A stretch of 64,000 bases of DNA from Luzula sylvatica (GCA_946800325.1 OX326960.1:12424393-12488392), one strand, 5' to 3'; shown: positions 1 through 11,503, counted from the first letter of the stretch. The notes: generated from the sequence alone by a model not told the origin. Numbers and translations are program-made.

Positions 1-380
1 TCACGATTGTTTTTCTTACTTTCTCGCTTTAATTGCTGATTTCTTTTCGTTTTGTTGTTTTTCATTGATTGTTTCTTATGGTTTCAATTCAGTATTTTAG
101 ACTGGAACAATTCAGTATTTTCAGATCGAGCACGAAAGCAATTAAGGAATTTACAATCACCGTGTGTTAACTATTCCCAGCACCCATTTCGGTATTTTTT
201 TTGAGGTAAATTAAAATTATGCATACTTTATTTATAATCTTTCTCTAATGCTCTATCTCTCTTTTTGAATTAAGGAACGAATTCCAGTTCTCAGACTCCT
301 TTAAGTAAGTATAAATTATAAAGCTCGTATTTTTAATCAGTTCATATGAGATCTCTGTAATTTGTGTTTTTTCAAGCAAT

Positions 381-1012
381 TTCGAAGAAGCATATGATTC
401 AAATGCAAAAGACGAGATGAATAAAATGAGAAATCAGATCCAAGAGTCCGAGATTTTGATCAAACAATTTAAGGTTTATCAAACAGAAATTTATTTAATT
501 ATTTAAAAATGAAACGTGCCATTAAGAGGGTTTATCAAACTGTAGGAAGAGCTTCTAGAAGAAAAGAGAAAGGCGAAAGAAGATGCGGAGGATCTGACGC
601 AAGAAATGGCGGAATTGAGGTACCAAATTACAGGAATGCTCGACGAAGAATACAAACGCAGAGCTCTTATTGAGGAGACTTCTATTAATCGTATTAAGCA
701 ACTCGAAGAACTGGTACTTAATTTAATTTTATTGTTTTTGCCAATATACCCTTGGAAAAGCATAATTAACAAACTGCCCCTCCTTTAATGAAACAGTTGT
801 TCAAGGAGCGAGAGAAAGCTACATCAGCGATGAGCTGGCAGAAAGACAGTATCTTCAAATTAAGAAATTAAAGAATGCACTCGAGGTTCTTTTTCCATTG
901 ATTTTATTCGCCAAAATTAAAGATGTTAATTTTGATTTTGATTTTGATTTTGATTGGTATTTTCAGAAGCTGCATTCAGAAGAGAACCGTTGTATAGAGT
1001 CCTGCATGTGCG
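381..1012 (+). pseudogene. Coiled-coil protein gene fragment (kinesin-stalk-like), frame broken
   Basis: Four exon-like blocks with plausible GT-AG borders lie at about 381-473, 546-713, 797-885 and from 967. The second is a clean 56-codon exon (acceptor TGTAG, donor GTACTT) encoding a highly charged helical stretch with LTQEMAELRYQ and KRRALIEETSINRIKQLEEL. This resembles the coiled-coil stalk of plant kinesin-like or cytoskeletal proteins, but I cannot name the family. The first block (FEEAYDS...LIKQFK) joins in phase. The third block, read in phase, meets a stop after 24 codons. The coherent coiled-coil reading (ELAERQYLQIKKLKNALE) is in a shifted frame, and no alternative acceptor restores it. 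After 967 the reading ends in a stop near 1043. No start codon or motor domain is present. Best read as a gene relic or the edge of a decayed gene. Confidence 0.4.
931..957. repeat. (GATTTT)n microsatellite
   Basis: Four to five copies of a six-base GATTTT unit lie in the intron-like sequence before the last exon-like block of the coiled-coil relic. Confidence 0.7.
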
Positions 1013-1228
1013 GGTTTTGCACGGTTTCCGAAGAACCGTGTTAGATTCAATTACAGGACATGAAAATGCCGATTCTAATTCTACACGGGCTTTAATTGGG
1101 TGGTATTCTAGCTCTACTTGTAGCGAGACACGAACATAAGATAATAATGATAACGAAAAATAGTGTAAATCGTCAAAGGTTGTTTGATGTACATTTGGCT
1201 TAAAATCATTGTTTGATTTTTATTCATG

Positions 1229-2374
1229 GCAATTTCTTGTATGTCCCTATAAAAGCTCAAAATATCAAATTTGTCCCTCTAAAATTGTCAATATCAAATT
1301 TATCCTTTCAAAACTATAAATCTATCAAATTTAACCTTTTAAAATTTAAAATCTATCAAATACATCCATGTAAAACATATCAAATATCAAATTTATCAAA
1401 TGGCGTTAAATTAACTATGATTTAACATTGTAAACGACAACTATATCAACATATATAAATACAAATGACGAAAATATCCTTATAACTCATATCTTTCTTC
1501 CTCCTTCAATTGTGTGGTACGTTGATTTTTCTAGTCCCCTTCTACAAGAGGTCGTTCTTCTTTCTTACCTTTCTCTCTTTCTCCCCTTTCACTCTACTTG
1601 ATGATTAGTCTCTGTGATTACCCCGAGTTTAGTTATCTAGGTTGAATGATTATTTTAGTGTATGCTTCGTAAGAGTTGGGTTAACTTTATGCCTTTCTCT
1701 TTGTGACTTTCTTGGGCAATTTCATTTTGCCTTCATCTTTCCATATCAATATTTCCCAAACCCAAACATGACTTATGGTACCAGTGTTAGCTTATTAAGC
1801 TTAGTATGAGACCCAAATACTAATATTTTGAATTAAAAAGTGTAAATGAATGAAAAGGATAAAGAAGTATCATGATTTTTGCACAAACACAATTAATTAT
1901 ATTAGTCGGAAGCAATGTTGTGTTGCACAACTTGAATTGTATAGCTAGGATGTTATTTAAAACTTTGATCTTGTTGAAATGGACACAAGAGGTAAGATGA
2001 GGGAGAGGGGCGAGTGTAGAAGAGAAAACGAGCCTACTAATTTCTCTCGCTTCACATGCTCGTTCGAAGAGAGAAAGTGTAGGGGCTGGTACAAACAAGA
2101 TTTAGGGAGTTCTCCTTTCATTGTGAGAGAGAAAGTTAGTAGGTAAAAAAAAACAGAGCAAAATTAGCTCAGTTAATGAGCTAGAGGGAAAAGATGTTAG
2201 AGGGTAAAACGGTAATTTGGTATATTTTTCTGTTAAATCAAACAGAAAAGTTAATTTCGAATAAATTTGATAAAGGTTGAGTCTTAGAGGGCTATGTATG
2301 ATATTAACTGTTTTATAGGGACAAATATGATATTTTAGAGTTTTGTAGGGACATACCAGATATTATCCCTTTTA
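1229..2374. mobile_element. Non-autonomous Mutator-like DNA element with long terminal inverted repeats
   Basis: The left end (from about 1229) and the reverse complement of the right end (to about 2374) match through GTATGTCCCTA, then AAAATATCA-ATTTGTCCCT, for about 60 bases with mismatches. Imperfect nine-base flanks TTATTCATG (1220-1228) and TTATTTATG (2375-2383) fit the nine-base duplications of Mutator-like elements. The exact outer border is uncertain by a few bases. No transposase reading frame is visible inside, so the element is non-autonomous. The same end motif recurs near 41615-41690 and, degraded, near 60470-60620. Confidence 0.6.
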
Positions 2375-2446
2375 TTATTTATGTACTTTGTCCTCCTATT
2401 TAGTATCAAGAATGAATACAAGACAAATTTTTGAAGTTTTTTAATC

Positions 2447-2613
2447 ATAAAAAAAAAAAAAAAAAAAAGAATTTCGGGTAACGGGTAATACCCGCGGGTA
2501 GGAAATTACCCGCGGGTTCGGGTACAAATTTTTACCCGCGGGTATTTTGGGTTCGGGTTCAGATATGGCGGAGGCTTACCCGAACCCGACCCGCCCCGTT
2601 GACATCCCTAGCT
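2447..2613 (-). mobile_element. hAT-type terminus rich in ACCCGCGGGT motifs, truncated
   Basis: On the minus strand this starts TAGGGATGTCAACGGGGCGGG, a typical plant hAT end, and continues through repeated CCCGCGGGTA and GGGTTCGGGT motifs. It stops at an A-run at 2450-2468. No partner end was found, so it is treated as a truncated non-autonomous element. Confidence 0.45.
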
Positions 2614-2770
2614 GCGGGATATATTATTTGATAAGAAATAATATAATTAGCAAAAATAATAATTTGATATATTATTTGATATATTATTTGATATATTATT
2701 TCGCTGCGGGATATATTATTTGATATATTATTTGATAAGAAAATAGAAATATTTCTCGTGCTTCGCTGCG
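2614..2770. repeat. Short tandem array of an ATATTATTTG-rich unit
   Basis: Repeated GATATATTATTT units of 11-12 bases are interrupted by GCTGCGGG and TTCGCTGCG words that resemble Helitron-end sequence elsewhere in the window. No coding content. Confidence 0.5.
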
Positions 2771-2799
2771 ATTTTTCAAAATGTGTTGTGATCATAAAA

Positions 2800-4150
2800 T
2801 AATAATTTTATCTAAAATGTTACAAGTGTAAAACAAAAGTAATTTTCATAAATGTTAATTTAAAAAAAAAAAATCTGATATTAAATAGTGTCACAAGTAT
2901 TATGCAATAAATGCAAATTTTTTTCCTCCTCAAAACATATCATATGTTCCAAAAGAAAAATTCAAATGTTTTATTTAGAATACAAAACATGTCAAATAAA
3001 ATAAAATTCTGAAAAAGACAAACAAAAAACATAAAAGACGCAGCTTGATACCAATCAAAAATATTATAATAAGCACAAAAAAACGCAGCTTGGTACCAAT
3101 CAAAATTGTTATAATAAGCAAAAAAAAAAAATAATACCAGCTGAGGCTAACAAAAAGTATTTGTGTGAATAGTATTTTATTAAATTCAAATATTTTATTT
3201 AGAACACAAGACATATGTCAATTATATTTATTAATACGATGAAAAATTCAAATATTTTATTTAGAACACAAGATATATGTCAAAAAAAAAATGTATTAAT
3301 TAAAAAAAAATTAATTGTTTTTTACAATATCTAAAAATTGAAGGAGTCTTTTGAAAATTTTCCAAGTAAAGTAGTGATAGGGAGGCAAGGACAAAGATAT
3401 AAATAAAAAGGACTATAATGTAAATTCAGAAATGTAAAAAAGGACCGACATGTAAATAAAAGAGGATCAAGATGTAAATATGAAAGACCAAAATGTAAGT
3501 TTTTAAACTTAAAAGGGCCAAAATATAAATAAATATGACCAAAATATAGTTCAACTTATTATAATTTTATGTTAGTTTTTCAAGAAAAATAATACATAAG
3601 TCGAATATTTGTAAGGAATGAAATATTAAAATTATATAACATATAACATATAGTAATTTTTTTTTAATTATTATATATTACAAAAAGTTTAAGAATTTTT
3701 TAAAATTAAAAGAAGCATTTTTTTTAATGAATACATATGTAAATTAATTGTTTTTTACAATATCTAAAAATTTAAGGAGTCTTTTGAAAATTTTCCAAGT
3801 AAAGTGGTGATAGGGAGGCAAGGACGAAGATATAAATAAAAAGGACTATAATGTAAATTCAGAAATGTAAAAAAGGACCGACATGTAAATAAAAAAGGAT
3901 CAAGATGTAAATATGAAGGACCAAAATGTAAGTTTTTAAACTTAAAAGGGCATATAGTTTTTTCAACTAAAAAGGACCAAAATGTAATTAAAAAGGACCA
4001 AAATGTAAATTACATTTTTTACAAAGAGGCTCCTGGACCAAAATATAATTTTTTAAGTTTGAAGGACCAAAATGTGAATAAAAAAGGACCAAAATGTAAA
4101 TAAAAAAAATCAAAATGTAAATTAAAATAGATTTTTTTTACAAAGAGGCC
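2800..4150. repeat. AT-rich dispersed repeat with GGACCAAAATGTAAAT motifs, internally duplicated
   Basis: The segment at about 3310-3560 is repeated at about 3740-3950 with few differences (shared words include GTGATAGGGAGGCAAGGAC). Throughout 3400-4150 the motif GGACCAAAATGTAAAT recurs irregularly. The same motif field appears at 15620-15960, so this is a family. No gene is seen. Confidence 0.55.
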
Positions 4151-4200
4151 CCTGGTGAGGTGGCTGCACAGATTTCTCCCATTTCCCCTAACTTTATAAG

Positions 4201-4240
4201 TAAGATAGATTTGAATTTGAATTTGAATTTGAATTTGAAT
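4201..4240. repeat. (GAATTT)n microsatellite
   Basis: Five tandem copies of a six-base TTGAAT unit. The short reading frame across it is not convincing as a gene. Confidence 0.7.
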
Positions 4241-4299
4241 ATTTACGAAATTGAACGTCTGATAAATTACTCATGTGAAAACTTACTTTTTTTATATGT

Positions 4300-5640
4300 A
4301 TCATCATCATTCAGGCACAACGCACAAATCATTTATTTATTATACAAAATGAACTTAAACTATATTAGTAATATCAATGAATTTTGTTAAAAGAATCATT
4401 TTAATCATATAAAACTATCATTAGTTAATCAACACAAATAAAATTTGTATACATGTCTATCAAAATCATTAACCAAACCTAATAAAAATAAGCAATAATC
4501 ACGATGATGAGCATAATCAAAGAAATAGAAAGTCTCGTGAGTTTGTCATGCATATGATTATCTTTCATAATTTATACTATTGTACACAACATATCTTGGT
4601 AATATTTTGCCCAAATTGAAAATTTCCAACCCAAAATCAATTAATTTAAAGCCAAATCAAGCAAAACAAAATACTCGCAATTAGACACTCAAATAATCAA
4701 AATCAAACCTTGTCCTGAATTTATCCAAAAGGGAATAACATAATTTTTGAAAGAGAAGTCCATTTGTTACTGGGCTTTGATGATTTTATAAAATATATTG
4801 TTTAAAAATAATTGCATTAAATATGGCCTCTTTGTTTTCATCGTTCATTCTGACCTATTATTTTTTTATATGATTCGTTGGGCCCGTAATTTTTAATTTA
4901 GTAATCAGCACATACAAAATACAAAATAAATACAAATTAGGATACTTACTAAATTAAAGGGCTGATAAAATACTCAATCATTCAGGCACATATCCTTTAT
5001 TTACTATACAAACTAACTAAAATTATATAATTAATATTAATGAATTTTGTAAACAATTATTTTAATCATATAAAACTATCATTAGTTAATCTACTTTGTC
5101 AGTAAAACTGAGAAGAATCATATTTAATCAACAAATACAAAATCTGTATACATGATACACGTCTATCAAATTCACACACGAGTTGATAGGAGCACAATTA
5201 ATTAATTAATTAATTAATTAAGGCCAGAGAATGTATAAGCAAATAATGATAGCCAAATAACATTACTACAGACGTATGTAATTCAATATACTTATGTACA
5301 AAAAAATTTTGTAATTTTTCTTGTTTGTATTTTTTTTTTTCTGAAAAACTTAAAAAACATAGCCAAATAACATTACTACCAGTAGATAGTAGTAGATGAA
5401 ACTACAAGAATACATTTCAACAATAAGATAACTAAGTAGTAATATTACTTATTATCGAGCTAAGCCACCGAACACAAATCATAAAAGCATATAAAAAGTG
5501 AGAAATTGTTCAAATTATTATTAATTTATTACCTCTTTTGTTTATGAATATAATCTACCTCGAATTGAAATATAAAAATGAGACGAAAATATCGATTTCT
5601 ATATTTCTATGGTACGGTGTGAAAGAAGTGATTAAGAGTT
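4300..5640 (+). repeat. Dispersed repeat copy with an internal direct duplication
   Basis: About 4315-4480 and 4985-5180 are direct copies (shared TCATATAAAACTATCATTAG). About 5395-5640 recurs in reverse orientation at 28915-29170 (shared words such as CACACCGTACCATAGAAATC on the minus strand). The 4440-4520 part resembles the outer arm of the large inverted repeat at 46.4-49.6 kb. No coding potential seen. Confidence 0.5.
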
Positions 5641-5770
5641 TTATTTGTTGTAAATAAATGGATTTTTATTGCTTAATTATCAGCCTTAATTACGTGCCTT
5701 AAATAGGCTGCAATGGATTTTTATTTGTTGTAAATGAGACGAAAATATATGTATATTACTTCTTTCATGT

Positions 5771-5773
<3 letters not shown>

Positions 5774-5857
<84 letters not shown>
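5774..5857. repeat. (TA)n microsatellite
   Basis: About 84 bases of nearly pure TA dinucleotide repeat. Confidence 0.95.
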
Positions 5858-5859
<2 letters not shown>

Positions 5860-6970
5860 GTTCATATCAGGGGATGATCTGGACTTTTTTTTAATATAAT
5901 TTTTTGTTATTAATATATATAATTTTTATGACTTTTTATGAACATAATAATAAATTAATCTCTATAACCCTATAAGGCTACAATGGAACGACTTGACATT
6001 ACATGTTTTTACTTTTTAATCGGTATTTAGTGTATTGAATTTTGATTAACTTTTTTCATTTATCTTTTGAGAAATTGTTTTTTTTTATATATAATTTTGA
6101 AATGAGTAATGTTTATTTACAAATTATTACGTGGCAACAAAATAAAGTCATTTCATGAATGGACTTCAGATAAAAAAGATAAAAAAAAATTCGTTTATCA
6201 CTTTTCAATTGAATTGTGCTATATATGCAATATAAATTAAAAAAAAGGAAGTTTTACACAAAACTCAATCCTTCAGTAGACACATTTGCAAAAATATCCT
6301 TACAAAATCCAGAATATAAAAATCTTGCAAAACTTATTCAATTTTTCTTCTTTAGCAGTTTTACACAAAACCTGATATTTTTTTGTAATTACTTTTCAGT
6401 CCTTTCGGCACACAAATACTTATGAAAATCCATTTCTCATAGCAGTATGGCCTCCAATACATCAAATATAATTTGGGTAAAAACTATTATTAAATCAAAA
6501 CAATTGTCAAGATTCAACTGTTTTACACCTTTGCCTCATCCAGTTCCTATCAAATTAGATTAAAATAATTATTGAATTTCAAAATTTTACATAATACCAG
6601 TTTTTAAAAGGCATGACATACACCTATCATTCCAAACTTTTTAGAGGGCATTTTACCAATTATTTGAACTTATTTTTTCTGCCCACGTATCTAATTATTT
6701 ATTTATAATATTAATCTTATATTAATTTGTTTTATATCTAATTCAGAACCCACATAAGAAATTAAGATATTTATTTTAATGCTACAGCCACAGAAGAATT
6801 CTACCGAATTATCACCAAAGTGCCGATGGCAGATATTCATTGGTTGGATAATTGTGGAGCCCATTTAATACATTCCTATTTTGTTAGATCGGTGCTATTT
6901 CTGTAAAATGATTCGGTAACTCAAGTGTTTTTGTGTACAATAATAACAGTTTTATTTTTAAATGAATAAT
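5858..6970. other. AT-rich intergenic stretch, nothing assigned
   Basis: No gene, RNA gene or bounded element could be recognised. The short open frame near 6216-6425 is AT-rich and low complexity and was not accepted. Confidence 0.5.
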
Positions 6971-6972
6971 AA

Positions 6973-7160
6973 AATTTTCTAAAAATAACAAATCTAATTA
7001 TCTAACATCATTTTCTAATTTTCTAAAAATAACAAATGTAATTAAATTATTAAATTATCTAACATAATTTTCAAATTTTCTAAAATAACAATTATCTAAC
7101 ATAATTTTCAAATTTTCTAAAAATAATAAATCTAATTATCTAACATAATTTTCAAACTCA
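6973..7160. repeat. Imperfect tandem repeat of about 45-60 bases
   Basis: Four irregular copies of a unit containing TTTTCTAAAAATAACAAATC and ATTATCTAACATAATTTTC follow one another. Confidence 0.6.
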
Positions 7161-7369
7161 AACGGTAATAAAATTTCAAAATATCTTAGTTGTAACTTAA
7201 CAAAATCCAGCTAATCTAATCTCAACGTTAATATTTCAATGTTGATAGAAAATGAACATGGTCCACGATTTAATGACCACACTTGAGTATGACATTCACC
7301 TTTGGAGTATATTTCAATATGTACACCGAGTTCAGGGAAGATATTAACTGAGCACAGCATTTTTCCCTA

Positions 7370-8310
7370 TATACACCTCCGCCTACCTTCATCTTCTCTC
7401 TCATCATATTCATTCGTCGTCTCCAACAAATCCTTGTTCTTCTCGCATCTCTCCCTTCTTCTCTGTTATCCCCCTCTATGAAACCCTACATCCAGATACT
7501 CCACAATCAACACAACTTCTATTGGGGAGATTGTTCGACTGGGAGACGAGATTGCAAATCGGTACCCACTCGAGGAGAACTCTAAATTCGTGGGCGGAGA
7601 CCTCTTCAATGGCCGATTTCCTTGGTCGACTTGAGACTCGTTACAGGACAGACACGAGAACGTAAGTGTTTCTCCTCCATTTTTTGTTTTTTTATCGGGA
7701 TTGATAGATTTTTTAGGACCCCCAAATCAAGCAAGTAAATGGTTTTGCTTTGTTTTCTATTCTCTCTTCTTTGATTTTAACTTCTTCTACCTGCTATGAT
7801 TCAAAAATTTCTCATGGTTTTTTTACCCCTGTACAATAAAATTTCAATTTTATCAATTTCTTATATTGAAGAATTAATGGATCTGACTCATAAACGATAT
7901 ATACAAACAATGAACATAGGACTGAGAGCCTATTTCATTTTTCTCAACAACAAAAAAAATTGATGGATCAGTATATACTCACACAATCTGAATTCTGAAG
8001 TACATGTACAAAATATTTTTACTAAATTAGAGGAAATTTCGACTGGATTTATTTTGTGCTGGGGTATTATTAATACATTTAAGCTGGAATAATCACTGTA
8101 ATTAGTTTTTTTTTCCCTTTTTTTAAATGCTAATTCGTTCTGTTTTTTCAGGTTTATGAAGAATAGTGGCCAATTCTCTTAAACCAGTTTAAATCGAGAC
8201 ATTGAATTTAGCACTGGACGAAATCTATTCCAAAATAGTCAACAATCAGAGCAACAACAAAGGTTTAATGAAGAATCGGCGAGGCAGAACCAAACAAAAT
8301 AAAACTCCAT
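7370..8310 (+). other. Possible short transcript: leader-like exon, intron and second exon; product unknown
   Basis: The segment 7370-7610 is pyrimidine-rich, like a plant 5' leader. An ATG near 7610 opens MADFLGRLETRYRTDTRT, which ends at a good donor (GTAAGTG, about 7662). A plausible acceptor precedes GTTTATGAAG near 8152. Joining them gives only 27 codons before a stop. A further open stretch in another frame (NRDIEFSTGRNLFQNSQ and on) follows. I do not recognise any of it. It may be a non-coding transcript, a gene relic or chance. Confidence 0.2.
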
Positions 8311-8687
8311 CAGGTCCAAAACATAACCAATTAAATTTTTTATTTATTTGTTTTTCTACAAAATATTAACTTTTATCTTTATTTTGCTGCACGAATACGG
8401 CGCAGTTAAATTGACTATAAACTTGAAGACGATCTTTACCCCTGCACAAGAGGTACATTTCAATTTTATCCCCTCCTTAATAATCTAGTACGTTTTGTAA
8501 TTATTGAATCTAATTTATTTCACTCAATTGTGCAGGGATGGAAAACAAATTGATGATCAAATCGATTTACTCAAGAGATGGCAATTGGAACGTGCAGAGG
8601 TGTATGTTGGCATATGCAATTTTGCGAGGTGTCTTTGTATGTATATAGGCGCAAGTTTGTATGTCTCTGTTTTTATTTTTTTTATTT

Positions 8688-8778
8688 GTGTGTGTGTGTG
8701 TGTTTTTGTGTGTGTGTGTGTTTTGTGTGTGTGTGTGTTTTGTGTGTGTGTGTGTGTTTTGTGTGTGTGTGTGTGTCC
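8688..8778. repeat. (GT)n microsatellite with TTTT interruptions
   Basis: About 90 bases of GT repeat broken into blocks by TTTT. It directly abuts the GC-rich minisatellite. Confidence 0.9.
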
Positions 8779-8779
8779 C

Positions 8780-9525
8780 GGCCCACGCAGGGTTGGGCCT
8801 GCGAAGAGGGACTGGCCCATGTGGGGTCGGGCCTGCGGAGGGGCGATCCGGCCCAAGTGGGCTCGGGCCTGCGGAGGGGCGATCCGGCCCAAGTGGGCTC
8901 GGGCCTGCGGAGGGGCGATCCGGCCCAAGTGGCTCAGGCCCGAGAGGGGTACTGGCCCAAGCGGGGTCCGGCCCGGGGTGGGTCCGGTCCAAGATGGGCC
9001 GGGGGGGTCCGGCCCAAGGGTGGCCGGGCTCAGCCTGGGGGGGGGGGTCCGGCCCAAGTGGGCCCGGGCCTGGGGGGGGGGGGGGGGAGTACCGGCCCAA
9101 GCGGGGCCGGGCCCGGGGGGGGGGGGGGTACCGGCCCAAGCGGGGCCGGGCCCGGGGGGGGGGGGGGGTACCGGCCCAAGCGGGGCCGGGCCCGGGGGGG
9201 GTACCGGCCCAAGCGGGGCCGGGCCCGGAGGGGGGGTACCGGCCCAAGCGGGCCAGGCCCGGAGGGGGGGTACCGGCCCAAAAGGGCCCGGGCCCGGGGG
9301 GGGTACCGGCCCAAAAGGGCCCGGGCCCGGGGGGGGGGGGGGGGTACCGGCCCAGCCCAAGCGGGGTCGGGCCCGGGGGGGGTAGGGCCGGGCCCGGGGG
9401 TACCGGCCCAAGCGGGTCCGGGCCTCTCGCCGGGCCACCGGGGGGTGGGGGGGTACCGGCCCACCCAAGTGGGGCCGAAGGGGCCGAACCCAGGAGGGGG
9501 TGTCGGCCCAAGCGGGGTACCGGGT
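8780..9525. repeat. GC-rich, G-run minisatellite
   Basis: About 750 bases of degenerate tandem repeats of roughly 33-40 bases. The early units carry GGCCCAAGTGGGCTCGGGCC and GGAGGGGCGATCC. Later units carry GGTACCGGCCCAAGCGGGG followed by GGGCCCGGG and runs of 6-16 G. Open frames on both strands and in all phases are a by-product of the composition; none shows domain structure. The plus strand has many closely spaced G-runs, so quadruplex formation is plausible. The abrupt change from about 70 percent AT on both sides is striking. Confidence 0.85.
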
Positions 9526-10394
9526 AGTATTCAATTTTTTGTGGTTTACAATTTTTTTAATATTCACATTCTCTTCCATGTAGTATACATTTTTAGTTGG
9601 GTGTTAAGTTAACATGACATTTTGGGATGTCAACATGCATTTTTCATTAAAGACAAAAACATTCACAGCAAAAAAAAATTCAATGATACAATACGTAACC
9701 GATATTACTTGGGAGGAATCATAATAAATTGAAAAAATAGCTTTTCTTATTCGGTTCAATCCAGATAACTGAACCCACTATGCACACTCTTACTTGTACA
9801 TAATTTTTGGAGGAATTTGTCTCCCTTTAAAGAGGTGAATGAATGCCTTGTGCCTCTCCCTATCGGCCATGTTGCTCTTCTCTCCCTTCTCATTAAATTT
9901 GCAATATTTTTCATTTCGAGACAACGTTTTTCATTTCGTTGCCGTTCCATCTTACCAACGGAGTTGAGGATGAGTAAAATAGTCAAATGTATTTCATGCT
10001 TTCTCTACAGGAAAGTTCATGTCCATCCATCAGGGTAGTGGAGTTACATGTCCAACCATGCTTCCTCTGACAGACTCTGACAGGGTTTCATGTCAATTCC
10101 TTCTCAATGTCTCCCCTCTCTTTCATTTCATTTTCCTCCCAGCTCATTCTCTTCCCTTCTCCGCCTACTTCTCTCTCTACCCTTTTTTGTCTCGAGAGAT
10201 CTGGCGACGGCAACACTCCCATTTTAGGATAGCGAGAGGAGAGTGAAGGGGGCTGGCGACCAGAGAGAAGAAGCACCAGATTTACTGGAACTAGACGGCT
10301 CATGCTGAAGGTGGCTGTGATAGATGGTGAATGGTCAATTTGGTAGCTCCAAGATGAGGTGGATCAAAGTGCATGCAAGGTGATTGTTACAATG
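9526..10394. other. Intergenic stretch, nothing assigned
   Basis: Mixed composition. Short open frames on both strands (for example near 9817-10038 and 10088-10303) overlap each other and show no recognisable domain. The pyrimidine-rich run at 10090-10190 could be leader sequence for the repeat locus that follows, but nothing confirms it. Confidence 0.4.
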
Positions 10395-11336
10395 TCTCAA
10401 ATCCATTTGAGTAAGTTCATTTTAGTATATGCATACAAGGTATCTATATTTTTATGTTTTTTCTCTATTTTTGGTTCAGCTGCTTCCAAAGAACTCGTCA
10501 GGCATACAAGGTGTTTGTTATAATGCCTCAATATATTGAGTAAGTTCATTTTAGTGTATGCATACAAGGTGTTTATATTTTTTGCATTTGTTTATTTATT
10601 TTATGTTTTTTCTCTCCATTTTGGTTCAGTTGCTTCGAGAGGGCTGTCAGGGTGCATACAAGGATTCGTCAGGGTGCTTCGAAAGGACTCGCCGGGGTGC
10701 ATACAAGGACTCGTCAGGGTGGTTCGAAAGGACTCGTCGGGGTGCATACAAGGACTCGTCAGGGTGCTTCGAAAGGCCACGTCAGGGTGCATACAAGGAC
10801 TCGTCAGGGTGCTTCGAAAGGACTCGTCAGGGTGCATACAAGGACTCGTCAGGGTGCTTCGAAAGGCCACGTCAGGGTGCATACAAGGACTCGTCAGGGT
10901 GCTTCGAAAGGACTCGTCAGGGTGCATACAAGGACTCGTCAGGGTGCTTCGAAAGGCCACGTCAGGATGCATACAAGGACTCGTCAGGATGCTTCGAAAG
11001 GACTCGTCAGGGTGCATACAAGGTGTTTGTTATAATGTCTCAATTCATTTGAGTAAGTTCATTTTAGTATATGCATACAAGGTGTTTATTTTGTTACATT
11101 TGTTTATTTATTTTTTGTTTTTTCTCTATTCTTGGATCAGTTGCTTCGAAAGGACTCGTCAGGATGCTTCGAAAGGACTCGTCTGGGTGCATACAAGGTG
11201 TTTGTTATAATGTCTCAATTCATTTGAGTAAGTTCATTTTAGTATATGCATACAAGGTGTTTATTTTGTTACATTTGTTTATTTATTTTTTGTTTTTTCT
11301 CTATTCTTGGATCAGTTGCTTCGAAAGGACTCGTCG
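10395..11336 (+). repeat. Tandem-repeat locus with ~175-bp units
   Basis: Units share TGCATACAAGGTGTTT, a T-rich block ending in TTTTTTCTCTATT, then TTGGATCAGTTGCTTCGAAAGG. The last two units (starting 11011 and 11186) are nearly identical and exactly 175 bases apart. Two more diverged units lie before the 45-base array (10395-10630). The 45-base array appears to be a local expansion of the junction between two such units. Confidence 0.75.
10630..11018 (+). repeat. 45-bp minisatellite with a 90-bp higher-order pattern
   Basis: Each 45-base unit is a 22-base half (GTGCATACAAGGACTCGTCAGG) plus a 23-base half containing GTGCTTCGAAAGG. In successive units the second half alternates between GGACTCGTC and GGCCACGTC, giving a 90-base super-unit. 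Because 45 is divisible by three, open frames persist in several phases on both strands. That openness is explained by the repeat and is not evidence for a protein. Not a CRISPR array: there are no unique spacers and the genome is eukaryotic. Confidence 0.85.
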
Positions 11337-11350
11337 AGGAAGGGAGAGAG

Positions 11351-11491
11351 ATGAAACTGCCAGATCTATCTGACAAGGACATTCGGGTCTTCTCAGAACC
11401 ATCCAGCTTCGCCCCTGGTCTCTTTAGAATTTTTGATGATTTCAATCGTGAAACTTATTCCTCGAGTCGATTTATGTTTGCTCGCAAATAA
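11351..11491 (+). CDS. Small open frame of 46 codons after the repeat locus, product unknown
   Basis: An ATG at 11351 opens a 46-residue frame beginning MKLPDLSDKDIRVFSEPSS and ending FMFARK before TAA. It follows the last repeat unit directly. Its composition is less repetitive than its surroundings, with mixed charged and aromatic residues and no low-complexity run. A good donor-like GTATGT follows at about 11496, so it could be the end of a first exon of which the TAA belongs to the leader. I do not recognise the sequence, and chance cannot be excluded. Confidence 0.22.
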   Translation: MKLPDLSDKDIRVFSEPSSFAPGLFRIFDDFNRETYSSSRFMFARK

Positions 11492-11502
11492 ACTGGTATG
11501 TC

Positions 11503-11503
<1 letters not shown>

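Noticed and set aside
8504..9612. Several 290-340-codon open frames on both strands across the GC-rich minisatellite
   Set aside because: They exist in all phases and both orientations, consist of Gly/Pro/Arg/Ala repeats, and begin in a (GT)n tract. Openness follows from GC-rich repeats lacking stop codons.
10630..11018. CRISPR-like regular repeat array
   Set aside because: Both half-units are repeats with no unique spacers, and the sequence is plant nuclear DNA.
10536..11373. Open frames of 100-224 codons across the 45-bp array
   Set aside because: The unit length is divisible by three, so frames stay open in several phases. The peptides are simple repetitions with no domain.
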